Part shown: piece by piece, positions 14,897-23,267 of the stretch
How positions within the stretch are numbered: position 1 is the first letter of the stretch
Layout of the letters: each line of letters starts with the position of its first letter
NCBI GenBank assembly: GCA_903925745.1
Contig: CAIYGQ010000225.1
Coordinates: 1-35,494, forward strand
Length of the DNA stretch: 35,494 nucleotides
Direction of reading: 5' to 3'
Origin: an uncultured Actinomycetes bacterium
GTDB lineage: Bacteria > Actinomycetota > Acidimicrobiia > Acidimicrobiales > Microtrichaceae
Notes under the pieces: model-generated
Databases searched by the model: none
What the model was told of the DNA's origin: nothing
Seen by the model: only the letters and a program-made list of their open reading frames with translations
Position numbers and translations under genes: made by a program

Positions 14897-17800
14897 GCGA
14901 CGCGACGGTCGCCGTTCCCGGCTCGCCCCGACCCGGACCGGGCGCGCGGCTGGTGTCGTCCCCCGTGGGGCGGGCCACCGCTGCGGTCGCGGCGGCGGCC
15001 GCGGCCTGGTTGCTCGCGGCGTCGGTGCTGCCGAACGGAGCGCCCGCCGGGGTGGTGCTGTCCGGGGCGATCCTCGGTTCCGCCACCGGCCTGACGGCGG
15101 TCGGGTTGATCCTGGTGTGGCGGGCGAACCGGATCGTGAACTTCGCGAACGGGGCGATCGCCGGGGTCGCCGGTCTGGGTGCGGTGCACCTGTTCGTCAG
15201 CTGGGGCTGGCCCTACTGGGCGACGCTGGTCGTCGGGCCCGTGCTCGGCCTGCTGGTGGGAGCCCTGGTCGAGGTGGCCATCATCCGACGCTTCGCCGAG
15301 GCCCCACGGCTCGTCCTGACGGTCGCCACCATCGGACTCGCCCAGCTGCTCGGTGGCATCGAGTTGTTGATCCCGGAGCGGATCTTCGGCGCCGAGGGGC
15401 TCGTGCTCGGTTCGTTCGAGACCCCGTTGTCGTCCTGGTCGTGGGAGGTCGGCCCGGCGCTCGTGACGGGCAACCACCTGCTGGCGGTGGCGGTCGTGCC
15501 GCTCGTCGTCGGGGGGCTGGCGTGGTTCCTGCGGCGATCGCTCGTCGGGACGGCCGTGCGCGCCGCGGCGGAGAACACCGATCGGGCCCGGCTGCTCGGC
15601 GTCCCCGTCCGGAACGTCACCACGGTGGTGTGGGCGCTCGCCGGCGGCCTGGCGGCGATGACCTTCGTGCTGCAGGCGCCGTTCCTGGGCGCCTCACCGG
15701 CGGCCGCTGCGGGCCCGGCGATCCTGCTGCCGGCGCTGGCCGCGGCGATCGTCGCCCGGATGGAGTCCCTGCCCGTGGCGTTCGGGGCGGCCGTCGTGAT
15801 CGGCGCCGCCGGCGAACTGGTCCGATGGAACTCCGACACGCCGGCGCTCCTCGACGTCCTGTTGCTGGCCGTGATCCTGGTGGCGCTGCTCGTCGGCCAG
15901 GGGCGGCGCAGCCGGGCCTTCGACGCCGATGGCGGTTGGCGTGACGCCGAGCTGATCCGGCGGCTGCCGGAGTCGATCTCCCGGCTGCGCCCGGTGCGGG
16001 CCGCCCGGTACGCCGCTGCGGCGCTGGTGGTGGCGGCCGCGGTCTGGGTTCCCATGCAGCTCTCCCCGTCGAACGCGTTCTCGGCGTCGGTCGTCGCGGT
16101 CTGGGCGATGGTCGCGCTCAGCCTGGTGGTGCTCACCGGCTGGGCCGGCCAGATCAGCCTGGGTCAGTTCGCGATCGTCGGCGCCGCCGCGATCGTGGCC
16201 GGGAACCTCTTCAGCCGCTGGGATGTCGACCTGTTCATCACGCTGACGGCGGCCACGGTGACCGGGGCGCTGGTCGCGGTGCTGCTCGGTGTGCCGGCGC
16301 TGCGGATCAGCGGTCCGTTCCTGGCGGTCGTCACGCTGGCGTTCGCGGTGGTGCTCGACGGCTACGTCCTCAACCCCAACGTGTTCCCCGACCTGATCCC
16401 GCAGACCGTCGTGCGGCCGCTGTTGTGGGGTCGGGTCGACCTGGAGGACGAACGCTCCATGCTGTGGTTCACCCTGGCGGTGCTGGCGGTGGTCGTCGTC
16501 GTGGTGGTGTCCATCCGTCGGTCGCGGTCGGGCCGCCTGCTCGTGGCCGCCCGTGACAACCGCAAGGCCGCCGAGGCGTCCTCGGTGCCGACCCGCTGGA
16601 CGACGCTCCAGGGCTTCGTCGCGTCGGGGGCCATCGCCGGGTTGGCCGGAGGCCTCCACGTGCTGTTGCTGCGTGGCGCCCGGGCCGGCAGCTACCAGGT
16701 GGTCCAGTCCGTGGAGGTGTTCTCGGGGGCGACGATCGGCGGACTCGGGTCGATCCCCGGGGCGATGCTGGGCGCCGCCGGCCTCCGCAGCGCGCAGGAC
16801 CTGGATCCGACGCTGCGGCTGGTGGCGGCCGGTGTCGGTGTGCTGCTCGTGTTGTGGCTCGTGCCGTCGGGGTTGGCGGGCCTGGCCGCTCGGGTACGCG
16901 ACCGCCTGGTGCGACCGCTGGCGGCCCGGGCCGGGATCGGTCCCGACGGTGAGCGACTCCCCGGCGGCCCACCGGTTCCGGACCCGATCGTCCCGCCGCC
17001 GTACCGTCCCGCCACCGGCGGCCCAGCGGGTCCAGGCCCCATCGCCCCGCCGCCGTACCGGCCCGCGGCGGTTGCCGGCGCCGGTGACGTGTTGCTCGAC
17101 GTCGCCGACGTGGACGTGTCCTACGGGTCCCTGCAGGTGCTCTTCGGCGTCGACCTCCGACTCCGGCGGGGCGAGATCGTGGCGCTCCTCGGAACGAACG
17201 GCGCCGGCAAGTCGACGCTGCTCAAGGCGGTGGCCGGCCTGTCCCGTTGCCGGGGCCGGATCGCGCTCGGTGGGGTCGACCTGGCGAACCGCCGGCCCGA
17301 ACGCACGGTCCGCGACGGCGTGGCGCTCATGCCGGGCGGGAAGGCGGTGTTCCCCACGCTCACCGTCGCCGAGCACCTGCGCCTCGCCTGCTGGACGTTC
17401 CGGCGGGACCGGCAGCGGATCGCGGACTCGATGGAGGACGTGATGGAGCTGTTCCCCTCCCTGGACGAACGACGCGACGCGCACGCCGGGGACCTGTCGG
17501 GCGGCGAGCAGCAGCAGCTCGCGCTCGCCACCACGTTGCTGCTGCGGCCGCAGGTGCTGTTGATCGACGAGTTGTCGCTGGGTCTGTCTCCGATCGTCGT
17601 CGCCTCGCTGTGCGACGTCGTCCGACGGCTCCACCGCGAGGGTGTCACGATCGTCGTGGTCGAGCAGTCGGTCAACGTGGCGTTGACGCTCGCCGAGCGT
17701 GCGGTCTTCATGGAGAAGGGCGCCGTGCGCTTCGAGGGCCCGACGCGTGAGTTGCTGGAACGGCCCGACCTGCTGCGGTCGGTCTTCCTGGAGGGTGGCG

Positions 17801-18741
17801 GGGCCGCACCCACCGGTGTGGTCGGTGCCGCCGCCGGCGACGGGCAGGACGCCGGTCCGGAGGAGATCGCCGCCGTGTCGTCGGTCGACCTGTCGGCGCT
17901 GTCCGGTGGCCGGGAGGACCGCTCCCCGCAGACCGATCCGACCCCGGTGCTCCGGTGCGAGGACGTGACCAAGCGCTACGGCGGGGTCGAGGCGCTGAGC
18001 CACGTCGACCTGCTGGTCGCCCCGGGTGAGATCGTCGGCCTGATCGGCCAGAACGGCGCCGGCAAGACCACGCTCATGGACTGCATCTCGGGGTTCTGCG
18101 ACCTGGACGGTGGCCGGGTGGTGTTCCGAGGCGTCGACGTGTCCGACTGGGCTCCGTTCGAGCGGGCGCGCAGCCGGATGGGGCGCAGCTTCCAGGAGGC
18201 CCGACTGTTCCCGTCGCTCACCGTGGCCGAGACCCTGGCCGTGGCCTGCGAGCGGACCGTCGCCAACCGGTCCATGGTCGCCGACGCGACGCGGTTGCCG
18301 GTGTCCTACCTGGCCGAGGACGAGACGCAGGACCGCGTCGAGGAGCTGGTCGGTCTGCTCGGCCTCGGTCGCTACCGGTGGACCCCGACCTCGGTCCTGT
18401 CCACCGGGACCCGTCGGATCGTCGAACTGGGCTGCCTGCTCGCCGCGGATCCGGTGCTCATGCTGCTCGACGAACCCTCGGCGGGGGTGGCCCAGCGGGA
18501 GACCGAGGCGCTCGGTCCGCTGCTCGGCCGCATCCGTGACCACACCGGCGCGGCGATGGTCGTGATCGAACACGACGTGCCGTTGCTCGCTGGCCTGTGC
18601 GACCGTCTGGTGGCCATGGAGCTCGGTGCGGTGCTGGTCGACGGCCCGCCGGAGGAGGTGCTGACGCATCCGGCCGTGGTCGCCTCGTACCTGGGCACCG
18701 ACGCCGCGGTGATCCAGCGCTCCGGGGCCACGGTCGCCTGA
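14893..18741 (+). CDS. Four-domain fused Liv-type ABC transporter (LivH-LivM-LivF-LivG in one chain)
   Basis: A 1282-residue protein from the GTG at 14893 that overlaps the binding-protein stop; a GTG at 14860 is the alternative. Order: LivH-like permease (about 40-350; RANRIVNFANGAIAGVAGLG), LivM-like permease (about 369-675; GWAGQISLGQFAIVG), a Pro-rich linker (about 690-730) with PPPYRPA twice, then a LivF-like ATPase (about 731-970; Walker A GTNGAGKST at 767-775, LSGGEQQQLAL near 868, LLIDELSLGLSP). A LivG-like ATPase ends the chain (about 1018-1282; Walker A GQNGAGKTT at 1052-1060, signature variant LSTGTRRIVEL, LLDEPSAGVAQRE, VVIEHDVPLL). Both ATPases look intact. One chain thus supplies a whole importer core, fed by the preceding binding protein. 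Substrate unknown. Confidence 0.95.
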   Translation: MSDATVAVPGSPRPGPGARLVSSPVGRATAAVAAAAAAWLLAASVLPNGAPAGVVLSGAILGSATGLTAVGLILVWRANRIVNFANGAIAGVAGLGAVHLFVSWGWPYWATLVVGPVLGLLVGALVEVAIIRRFAEAPRLVLTVATIGLAQLLGGIELLIPERIFGAEGLVLGSFETPLSSWSWEVGPALVTGNHLLAVAVVPLVVGGLAWFLRRSLVGTAVRAAAENTDRARLLGVPVRNVTTVVWALAGGLAAMTFVLQAPFLGASPAAAAGPAILLPALAAAIVARMESLPVAFGAAVVIGAAGELVRWNSDTPALLDVLLLAVILVALLVGQGRRSRAFDADGGWRDAELIRRLPESISRLRPVRAARYAAAALVVAAAVWVPMQLSPSNAFSASVVAVWAMVALSLVVLTGWAGQISLGQFAIVGAAAIVAGNLFSRWDVDLFITLTAATVTGALVAVLLGVPALRISGPFLAVVTLAFAVVLDGYVLNPNVFPDLIPQTVVRPLLWGRVDLEDERSMLWFTLAVLAVVVVVVVSIRRSRSGRLLVAARDNRKAAEASSVPTRWTTLQGFVASGAIAGLAGGLHVLLLRGARAGSYQVVQSVEVFSGATIGGLGSIPGAMLGAAGLRSAQDLDPTLRLVAAGVGVLLVLWLVPSGLAGLAARVRDRLVRPLAARAGIGPDGERLPGGPPVPDPIVPPPYRPATGGPAGPGPIAPPPYRPAAVAGAGDVLLDVADVDVSYGSLQVLFGVDLRLRRGEIVALLGTNGAGKSTLLKAVAGLSRCRGRIALGGVDLANRRPERTVRDGVALMPGGKAVFPTLTVAEHLRLACWTFRRDRQRIADSMEDVMELFPSLDERRDAHAGDLSGGEQQQLALATTLLLRPQVLLIDELSLGLSPIVVASLCDVVRRLHREGVTIVVVEQSVNVALTLAERAVFMEKGAVRFEGPTRELLERPDLLRSVFLEGGGAAPTGVVGAAAGDGQDAGPEEIAAVSSVDLSALSGGREDRSPQTDPTPVLRCEDVTKRYGGVEALSHVDLLVAPGEIVGLIGQNGAGKTTLMDCISGFCDLDGGRVVFRGVDVSDWAPFERARSRMGRSFQEARLFPSLTVAETLAVACERTVANRSMVADATRLPVSYLAEDETQDRVEELVGLLGLGRYRWTPTSVLSTGTRRIVELGCLLAADPVLMLLDEPSAGVAQRETEALGPLLGRIRDHTGAAMVVIEHDVPLLAGLCDRLVAMELGAVLVDGPPEEVLTHPAVVASYLGTDAAVIQRSGATVA

Positions 18742-18780
18742 CCGGACTGAACGGTCGCCTGACCGGACTGAACGGTCGCC
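18731..18780. repeat. 21-bp tandem repeat (2.4 copies) over the Liv fusion stop codon
   Basis: A 21-base unit beginning CGGTCGCCTGACCGG and ending ACTGAA occurs exactly at 18731-18751 and 18752-18772, with eight bases of a third copy to 18780. The stop of the fused transporter (TGA, 18739-18741) is inside the first copy, and the repeat adds further in-frame TGA codons at 18748, 18760 and 18769. Each unit can form a CGGTC/GACCG stem with a four-base loop. It fills nearly all of the 43-base gap to the convergent acyl-CoA dehydrogenase stop, so a terminator role is possible. Confidence 0.92.
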
Positions 18781-18784
18781 CGGC

Positions 18785-20005
18785 TCAGCGGGGTTCGCGC
18801 GGCAGCCCGAGCACGCGTTCACCGATGATGTTGCGCACGATCTCGTCGCTGCCCCCACCGAGTCGGGCGCCGGGGACGCCGCACACGAGCTTCGTCCACG
18901 CGAACGTGCCCCACTCGCCGTTGTCCGCACAGAGCGCTGGGCCCAGCACGGACGCCACGTAGTCGGCGGTCGCCAGCAGCTGCAGGGTGCCGGCGAGCTT
19001 CAGCACCGACAGTTCCGGCCCCGGGAGGCCGCCGGCCTGCAGGTTCGCTGCCGCCCGCTTCGCGGTCAGCCCGTTGACGACGTGGGTCGTGTGGAGCCGG
19101 GCCAGTCGATCCCGGACGACGGGGTCGCGGTCGACGCCGAGGTGCCGGGTCAACTCGACGAGCCGCTCGAAGGGCCCCGGCCCACGTGCGAGCCCCATGC
19201 CGCTGCCGATCGACGCCCGCTCGTTCATGAGGGTCGTGAGCGCGACGCCCCAGCCCTCGCCGACCGCTCCGAGCCGGTGTGAGTCAGGGACCCGGACGCC
19301 GGTGAGGAACACCTCGTTGAATCCGGCGCCGCCGGTCATCTGACGCAACGGCCGGACCTCGACCCCCGGGGCGGACATGTCGACCAGGAAGGCCGTCATC
19401 CCGGCGTGCTTGGGGTCGTCCGGATCCGTCCGACAGATGATATCGCCGATGCCGTCGTGGTGCGCGTTCGAGGTCCAGACCTTCTGGCCGTCCAGCACCC
19501 ACTCGTCCCCGTCCCGGACGGCCCGGGTCGACAGGGCCGCCAGGTCCGACCCGGCACCCGGTTCGCTGAAGAGCTGGCAGGCGATCAGGTCACCGCGGTG
19601 CAGCGGGGCCAGGTAGGCCGTGGCCACGTCGTCGCGGGCGTGGGCGGCGATCGTCGGGGCGACCATGCCGAGTCCGATCGTGAAGATCGACTGGTCGGGC
19701 ACCTCGTAGCGGGCCTCGAGCGATCGGTAGGTCCGGACGTGGTCGGCCCCGAGTCCGGCACCCCCCTGGTCCGTCGGACCGTCGATCCACCCGAAGCCCG
19801 CATCGAAGCGGGTGGCCGCCCAGGCCCTCGCGGCGGCGACCGCCTCCTCCTCGGTCGCCGGGTCGCCCTCCTCGACGATCCCGACGAAGTCGTCGCCCTC
19901 ACCCCATGTGAATCCACCCGAGCGCTCCGGCCGGAGCGGCGCGTGCGCGTCCAGGAACGCCACGGCCCGCTCCCGGAAGGCCTCGGTCGTCTCGGTCGGG
20001 CTCAT
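18785..20005 (-). CDS. Acyl-CoA dehydrogenase family protein
   Basis: A 406-residue flavoprotein from the ATG at 20005, which overlaps the stop of the MpaB-like gene as ATGA. The frame is open further upstream but only across that gene. Typical acyl-CoA dehydrogenase landmarks are present: GFGWIDGPTDQGGAGLGADH, IFTIGLGMVAPTIAAHA, ACQLFSEPGAGSDLAAL with WVLDGQKVWTSNAH (FAD/substrate contact region), GGAGFNEVFLTGVRVPD, LMNERASIGSG and the C-terminal RLGGGSDEIVRNIIGERVLGLPREP. It should catalyse alpha,beta-desaturation of an acyl-CoA with electrons passed to electron-transfer flavoprotein. Chain length or sterol specificity cannot be read. Its coupling to an MpaB-like oxygenase suggests a lipid or isoprenoid substrate; that is inference. 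Confidence 0.92.
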   Translation of the reverse strand: MSPTETTEAFRERAVAFLDAHAPLRPERSGGFTWGEGDDFVGIVEEGDPATEEEAVAAARAWAATRFDAGFGWIDGPTDQGGAGLGADHVRTYRSLEARYEVPDQSIFTIGLGMVAPTIAAHARDDVATAYLAPLHRGDLIACQLFSEPGAGSDLAALSTRAVRDGDEWVLDGQKVWTSNAHHDGIGDIICRTDPDDPKHAGMTAFLVDMSAPGVEVRPLRQMTGGAGFNEVFLTGVRVPDSHRLGAVGEGWGVALTTLMNERASIGSGMGLARGPGPFERLVELTRHLGVDRDPVVRDRLARLHTTHVVNGLTAKRAAANLQAGGLPGPELSVLKLAGTLQLLATADYVASVLGPALCADNGEWGTFAWTKLVCGVPGARLGGGSDEIVRNIIGERVLGLPREPR

Positions 20006-20931
20006 CCGGTGCCGACCCCCGGTTCGGCGGCGTCCAGCTCGGGCGTGGTGAGTCCGGCGGCGTCCAGCCGGGACGCGGTCGCCCGGGCGCCGTGGCGCTG
20101 GAGCCATCCGATCCGGAGCGGCTTCGTGCGGGCGATGGTCCACTCGGTCGGGAGGTGGCGCAGCGGCGCGGGCATCAGGTGCGACCCGACGCGCAGCGCC
20201 GAGAACCAGAGGTCGAGTCGACGCTGGCTGCGGGCGTCCCAGTCGAAGCCGTACTGCTCCCGGATCGACGGGGGGAGCAGGCCCACGGTGACGAGCCGGT
20301 TCGGCGCCCCGGTCGCCGGGGCGAGCGGGCCCGGGAGCGGGGGTGTCATGGCGGTCGCGGCGACCGCCCGGGCCGATCGGGTGACGCGCAGGTCGTCCCG
20401 GACGACCGTGTCGAAGTAGTCACGGAACGCGGACCAGTCCCGGGGGCACCCTCCACGGGGTACTCCGCAGCCGTAGGCCACCAGCTTCGACTCCTCGTAG
20501 TAGGCCTCTCGGTCCGCGTCGTCGAGTGGTGTCCGGACCTCCTCGTAGACGACGAGCGCCGTGTCGACGAGCGTCGCCCAGACCCACACCTGCAGGTCCG
20601 CGTCGAGCGCCGAGTACGACGCGCCGTCGTCGGTGGTCCCCCGGACCCGCCGGTGCATCGCGTGCAGCAGCCGTTGTTGCCTGGCCGACACCTCGGGGGA
20701 CCCGAACGACAGCTTCATCATGATGTCCACGGTCCGGAACAGGCGTCCCCACGGGTCGCTCGCGTACGACGAGAACTGCTCGACACCGGCACCCACTCCC
20801 GGATGGGCCACCTGCAGGAGCAGGGCGCGTCCGCCGCCGGCGAACACGGTCGGCTCGGCGTTGACCCGCCAGGCCAACGAGCTGCGGGACAACGGCAGGG
20901 TGGGGAGCACGGGATCGGGAGCGGCGCTCAT
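20002..20931 (-). CDS. MpaB/rubber-oxygenase family protein (DUF2236)
   Basis: A 309-residue protein from the ATG at 20931; a GTG two codons upstream (20937) is equally possible because neither has a strong ribosome site. Family landmarks are visible: LAWRVNAEPTVFAGGGRALLLQVAHPGVGAGVEQFSSYASDPWGRLFRT, then LHAMHRRVRG, LQVWVWATLVDTALVVYEEV and a C-terminal helix bundle with LRVGSHLMPAPLR. This is the DUF2236 domain of fungal MpaB oxygenases and bacterial latex-clearing (Lcp) proteins, helical haem proteins that cleave C=C bonds. Known members attach haem through histidine; HPGVGAG and the RLLHAMHRRVRG region are candidates. It is cytoplasmic by sequence, as no signal is seen. It overlaps the acyl-CoA dehydrogenase start by four bases, suggesting sequential steps in breakdown of an unsaturated lipid or terpenoid. 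Confidence 0.88.
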   Translation of the reverse strand: MSAAPDPVLPTLPLSRSSLAWRVNAEPTVFAGGGRALLLQVAHPGVGAGVEQFSSYASDPWGRLFRTVDIMMKLSFGSPEVSARQQRLLHAMHRRVRGTTDDGASYSALDADLQVWVWATLVDTALVVYEEVRTPLDDADREAYYEESKLVAYGCGVPRGGCPRDWSAFRDYFDTVVRDDLRVTRSARAVAATAMTPPLPGPLAPATGAPNRLVTVGLLPPSIREQYGFDWDARSQRRLDLWFSALRVGSHLMPAPLRHLPTEWTIARTKPLRIGWLQRHGARATASRLDAAGLTTPELDAAEPGVGTG

Positions 20932-21000
20932 GAACACAGTTCACCACACCACCCGGTGCGGTCGTCGCCCCGGTCGGCGGCGGGGCCGTAGGTTCGTGGC

Positions 21001-22254
21001 GTGAGCAGTCGATCCGTCCTCTCCGCCCCGCCGTGCCGTCCGCCATCGGGTTGCGCCGGCCGATCGCGCCGGGCGCCGGGGCGCGTGGCGGCCGTGGCGG
21101 TGGCCCTGGTCCTCGTGGCGTCCTGCAGCAGCGGAACCGATGACGTCGCCGGTGATGGTGCGGCCGCCGGGGTCGACCCGGCCCCGACCGCCGAGTCCAC
21201 CACGACGGCGCCGACGGCCGATCCGGTGTCGCTCGCGGCCCGGGTCGAGGAGCGCGGCCCCCACGCGGTCGGCGTGCGGACCGTGGAGGTCACGGGTGCC
21301 CGCGGCCGACTCCTGCCGGTGGAGGTCTGGTATCCGGTCGAACCTGCGGCGGCGAGCGGGGCCGCGCCGGCCACCTACTCGTTCCCGGGGCTCGAGGTCC
21401 CGACCATCGACGCCGTGGTCGGAGCGCCGCCAGCCCCCGGTCCGTTCCCGCTCGTCGTCTACTCCCACGGCAGCGGCGGGCTCCGCTACGTGTCTGGCTT
21501 CCTGGCCGAGCACCTGGCCAGCCACGGGTTCGTCGTGGTCGCACCGGACCACGTCGGCAACACCGCCATCGACGAGTTCGCCGGCAGTGACGAGCCCCAG
21601 GCCCAGGTCGCCCAGGACCGCCCCGAGGACGTCGCCGCGGTCGTGCGGGCAGCGACCTCGGGTGCCGTCGGGTTCGAGGACCTCACCCCGACGATCGACG
21701 CCGGACACGTGGCGGTCACCGGACACAGCTTCGGTGGGTTCACCGCGCTCGTCGCCGGGTCGCAGTCCGGCGACGGCGAGGCGTTCGCCGGACTCGACGC
21801 GATCGTGGCGCTGGCGCCCTACTCCGAGACGATCCCCGACCAGGTCCTGCAGGCCGTCGACACCCCGACCCTGCTCGTCTCGGGCACCTCGGACGTCACG
21901 ACCCCCGTGGATCCGAACACGGAACGGCCGGCGTCGCTGGTGGCGGCGCGGCCCCTGGTCCGGGCCGACCTGCAGGGCGGTGGTCACCAGAGCTTCACCG
22001 ACGTGTGCACCTACCAGGAGCTCGCGCGCGGTCGGCCAGACGTCGCAGCTCCGCTCGTCCAGGCGATCGACGCCTACGCCGTGCAGGGGTGCGCTCCCGA
22101 CCTGATCCCGATCGACGAGGCCCACCGGGTGACGAGGCGACTGGTGACGGCGTTCCTGAACTCCCGGCTGCTCGGCCTGAGCGAGTTCGACGCGTTGGTC
22201 GACCCGGCGACGGCACCGGACCCGGCGCTCGGGGTGCTGACGGTCCGGCGCTGA
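21001..22254 (+). CDS. Lipoprotein alpha/beta hydrolase (dienelactone hydrolase/PAF acetylhydrolase-like)
   Basis: A 417-residue protein from a GTG at 21001. The signal RVAAVAVALVLVASC carries a lipobox with Cys42, and a Thr/Pro-rich linker follows. The catalytic domain has LVVYSHGSGGLRYVSGFLAEHLASHGFVVVAPDHVGN (oxyanion region), nucleophile elbow GHSFGG (Ser243), acid strand LLVSGTSD (Asp298) and GGGHQSF (His329), a complete Ser-Asp-His triad in the expected order. The overall pattern matches the secreted bacterial esterases annotated as dienelactone hydrolase-like or PAF acetylhydrolase-like. It should hydrolyse an ester outside the cytoplasmic membrane; substrate unknown. It diverges from the MpaB-like gene across about 70 bases and ends 27 bases before the convergent SDR stop. 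Cysteines in DVCTYQE and VQGCAPD may form a disulfide. Confidence 0.9.
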   Translation: MSSRSVLSAPPCRPPSGCAGRSRRAPGRVAAVAVALVLVASCSSGTDDVAGDGAAAGVDPAPTAESTTTAPTADPVSLAARVEERGPHAVGVRTVEVTGARGRLLPVEVWYPVEPAAASGAAPATYSFPGLEVPTIDAVVGAPPAPGPFPLVVYSHGSGGLRYVSGFLAEHLASHGFVVVAPDHVGNTAIDEFAGSDEPQAQVAQDRPEDVAAVVRAATSGAVGFEDLTPTIDAGHVAVTGHSFGGFTALVAGSQSGDGEAFAGLDAIVALAPYSETIPDQVLQAVDTPTLLVSGTSDVTTPVDPNTERPASLVAARPLVRADLQGGGHQSFTDVCTYQELARGRPDVAAPLVQAIDAYAVQGCAPDLIPIDEAHRVTRRLVTAFLNSRLLGLSEFDALVDPATAPDPALGVLTVRR

Positions 22255-22281
22255 GCGGTTCACCGCCCGGGCCGTTCGACC

Positions 22282-23052
22282 TCAGGCGATCGAGTAGCCG
22301 CCGTCCACGCAGAGGGTCTGGCCGGTGATGAACCCGGCGGCCGACGAGCTCAGGAACAGCACCGCCCCGACGACGTCCTCGGGCGTGCCCCAGCGCGCCA
22401 TCGGCGTGCGCTCGACCATCGGGTCGGCCAGGTCGGTGAACGTGCGCATCGGTTCGGTCATCGGCGTGTCGATCAGGCCGGGCGCGACTGCGTTCACGCG
22501 GATGCCGCTCGGGGCCCAGGCGGCGGCCAGCGTCCGGGTCAACCCGACGACGCCGGCCTTGGCCGCCGCGTAGCCGGGGACCATCGGCACGGCGAGGAAC
22601 GAGGCCATGGAGGCCAGGTTCACCACGGCACCACCGCCGGGCCGACCGCTGTCGGCCAGCAGGGCCCGGCAGCGTTCGCTCAGCCGGTGCGTGGCGACCA
22701 GGTTGATCTGCACCGACTCGGCGAAGACGTCCGGGTCGTGCTCGTCGCGACCGCCCGGCAGGTTGGCCCCCGCGTTGTTGACCAGCACGTCGAGTCGGTC
22801 CAGCGATGCGGCCAGGCCGTCGACCTCGGTCGGTTCCTGGGCCCGGCACCGGTGGTAGGTGCCGATGACGGCGGCGTCGTAGTCGTCGGCCGTCGGCCGG
22901 GTCCCGGTGCTGTGGACCGTGGCGCCGGCCCGGTCGAACGCTGCGGCGAGCGCCCGTCCGATCCCGCTGGTCGCGCCGGTGACGAGCACGGTCGCGTCGC
23001 TGAAGTCGAAGCTGACGTCCCCCACGGTCCCCGTTCCCGTCATCCCCGTCAT
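22282..23052 (-). CDS. Short-chain dehydrogenase/reductase (SDR, glucose 1-DH-like)
   Basis: A 256-residue protein from an ATG at 23052, with GAGG eight bases upstream; an ATG at 23043 and a GTG at 23025 are alternatives, and the frame is open far upstream across a 12-bp repeat. It is a classical SDR: cofactor motif TGATSGIG (25-32), NNAG (92-95), catalytic Ser148, Tyr161 and Lys165 (YAAAK), then RVNAVAPGLIDTPMTEPM and the C-terminal GFITGQTLCVDGGYSIA. Length fits the family (about 250). It should oxidise an alcohol or reduce a ketone with NAD(P); preference cannot be fixed. In context with dioxygenase and acyl-CoA dehydrogenase genes a role in lipid or sugar alcohol metabolism is possible but not shown. 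Confidence 0.92.
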   Translation of the reverse strand: MTGMTGTGTVGDVSFDFSDATVLVTGATSGIGRALAAAFDRAGATVHSTGTRPTADDYDAAVIGTYHRCRAQEPTEVDGLAASLDRLDVLVNNAGANLPGGRDEHDPDVFAESVQINLVATHRLSERCRALLADSGRPGGGAVVNLASMASFLAVPMVPGYAAAKAGVVGLTRTLAAAWAPSGIRVNAVAPGLIDTPMTEPMRTFTDLADPMVERTPMARWGTPEDVVGAVLFLSSSAAGFITGQTLCVDGGYSIA

Positions 23053-23060
23053 CGTCTCGA

Positions 23061-23114
23061 CCTCGACCCTGCCCTCGAACCTGCCCTCGAACCCGCCCTC
23101 GAACCCGCCCTCGA
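23061..23114. repeat. 12-bp tandem repeat in the SDR/dioxygenase divergent region
   Basis: Four consecutive 12-base units start at 23061, 23073, 23085 and 23097, followed by a half unit to 23114. Units are CCTCGACCCTGC, CCTCGAACCTGC and CCTCGAACCCGC twice. They lie directly upstream of the SDR start in the 215-base divergent gap. Read on the minus strand in the SDR frame they would encode FEG(G/R) repeats, so a longer SDR start is possible but unlikely. The remainder (23115-23259) shows no recognisable gene or promoter. Confidence 0.9.
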
Positions 23115-23267
23115 CTGCGTCGTTCCCGGCGCCCGGCCGGCGGTCCCGGACGTGCTGCGGACCCCGGGGGATGACAGTCTGTACCAGCGCAGCCCGGCCG
23201 CACACCTCGACGCACCCGTGGGACCGGACCGCCGACCCCGACCGGCACCACCGACCCCGGAGGACCA

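Noticed and set aside
15694-18930. A very long open frame antisense to the transporter fusion
   Set aside because: GC-rich coding sequence leaves antisense frames open; the product is low-complexity, without family motifs, while the sense strand has firm ABC-transporter domains.
22255-22281. GCGG-TTCA-CCGC as a terminator between convergent genes
   Set aside because: Only a four-base stem; too weak to call.
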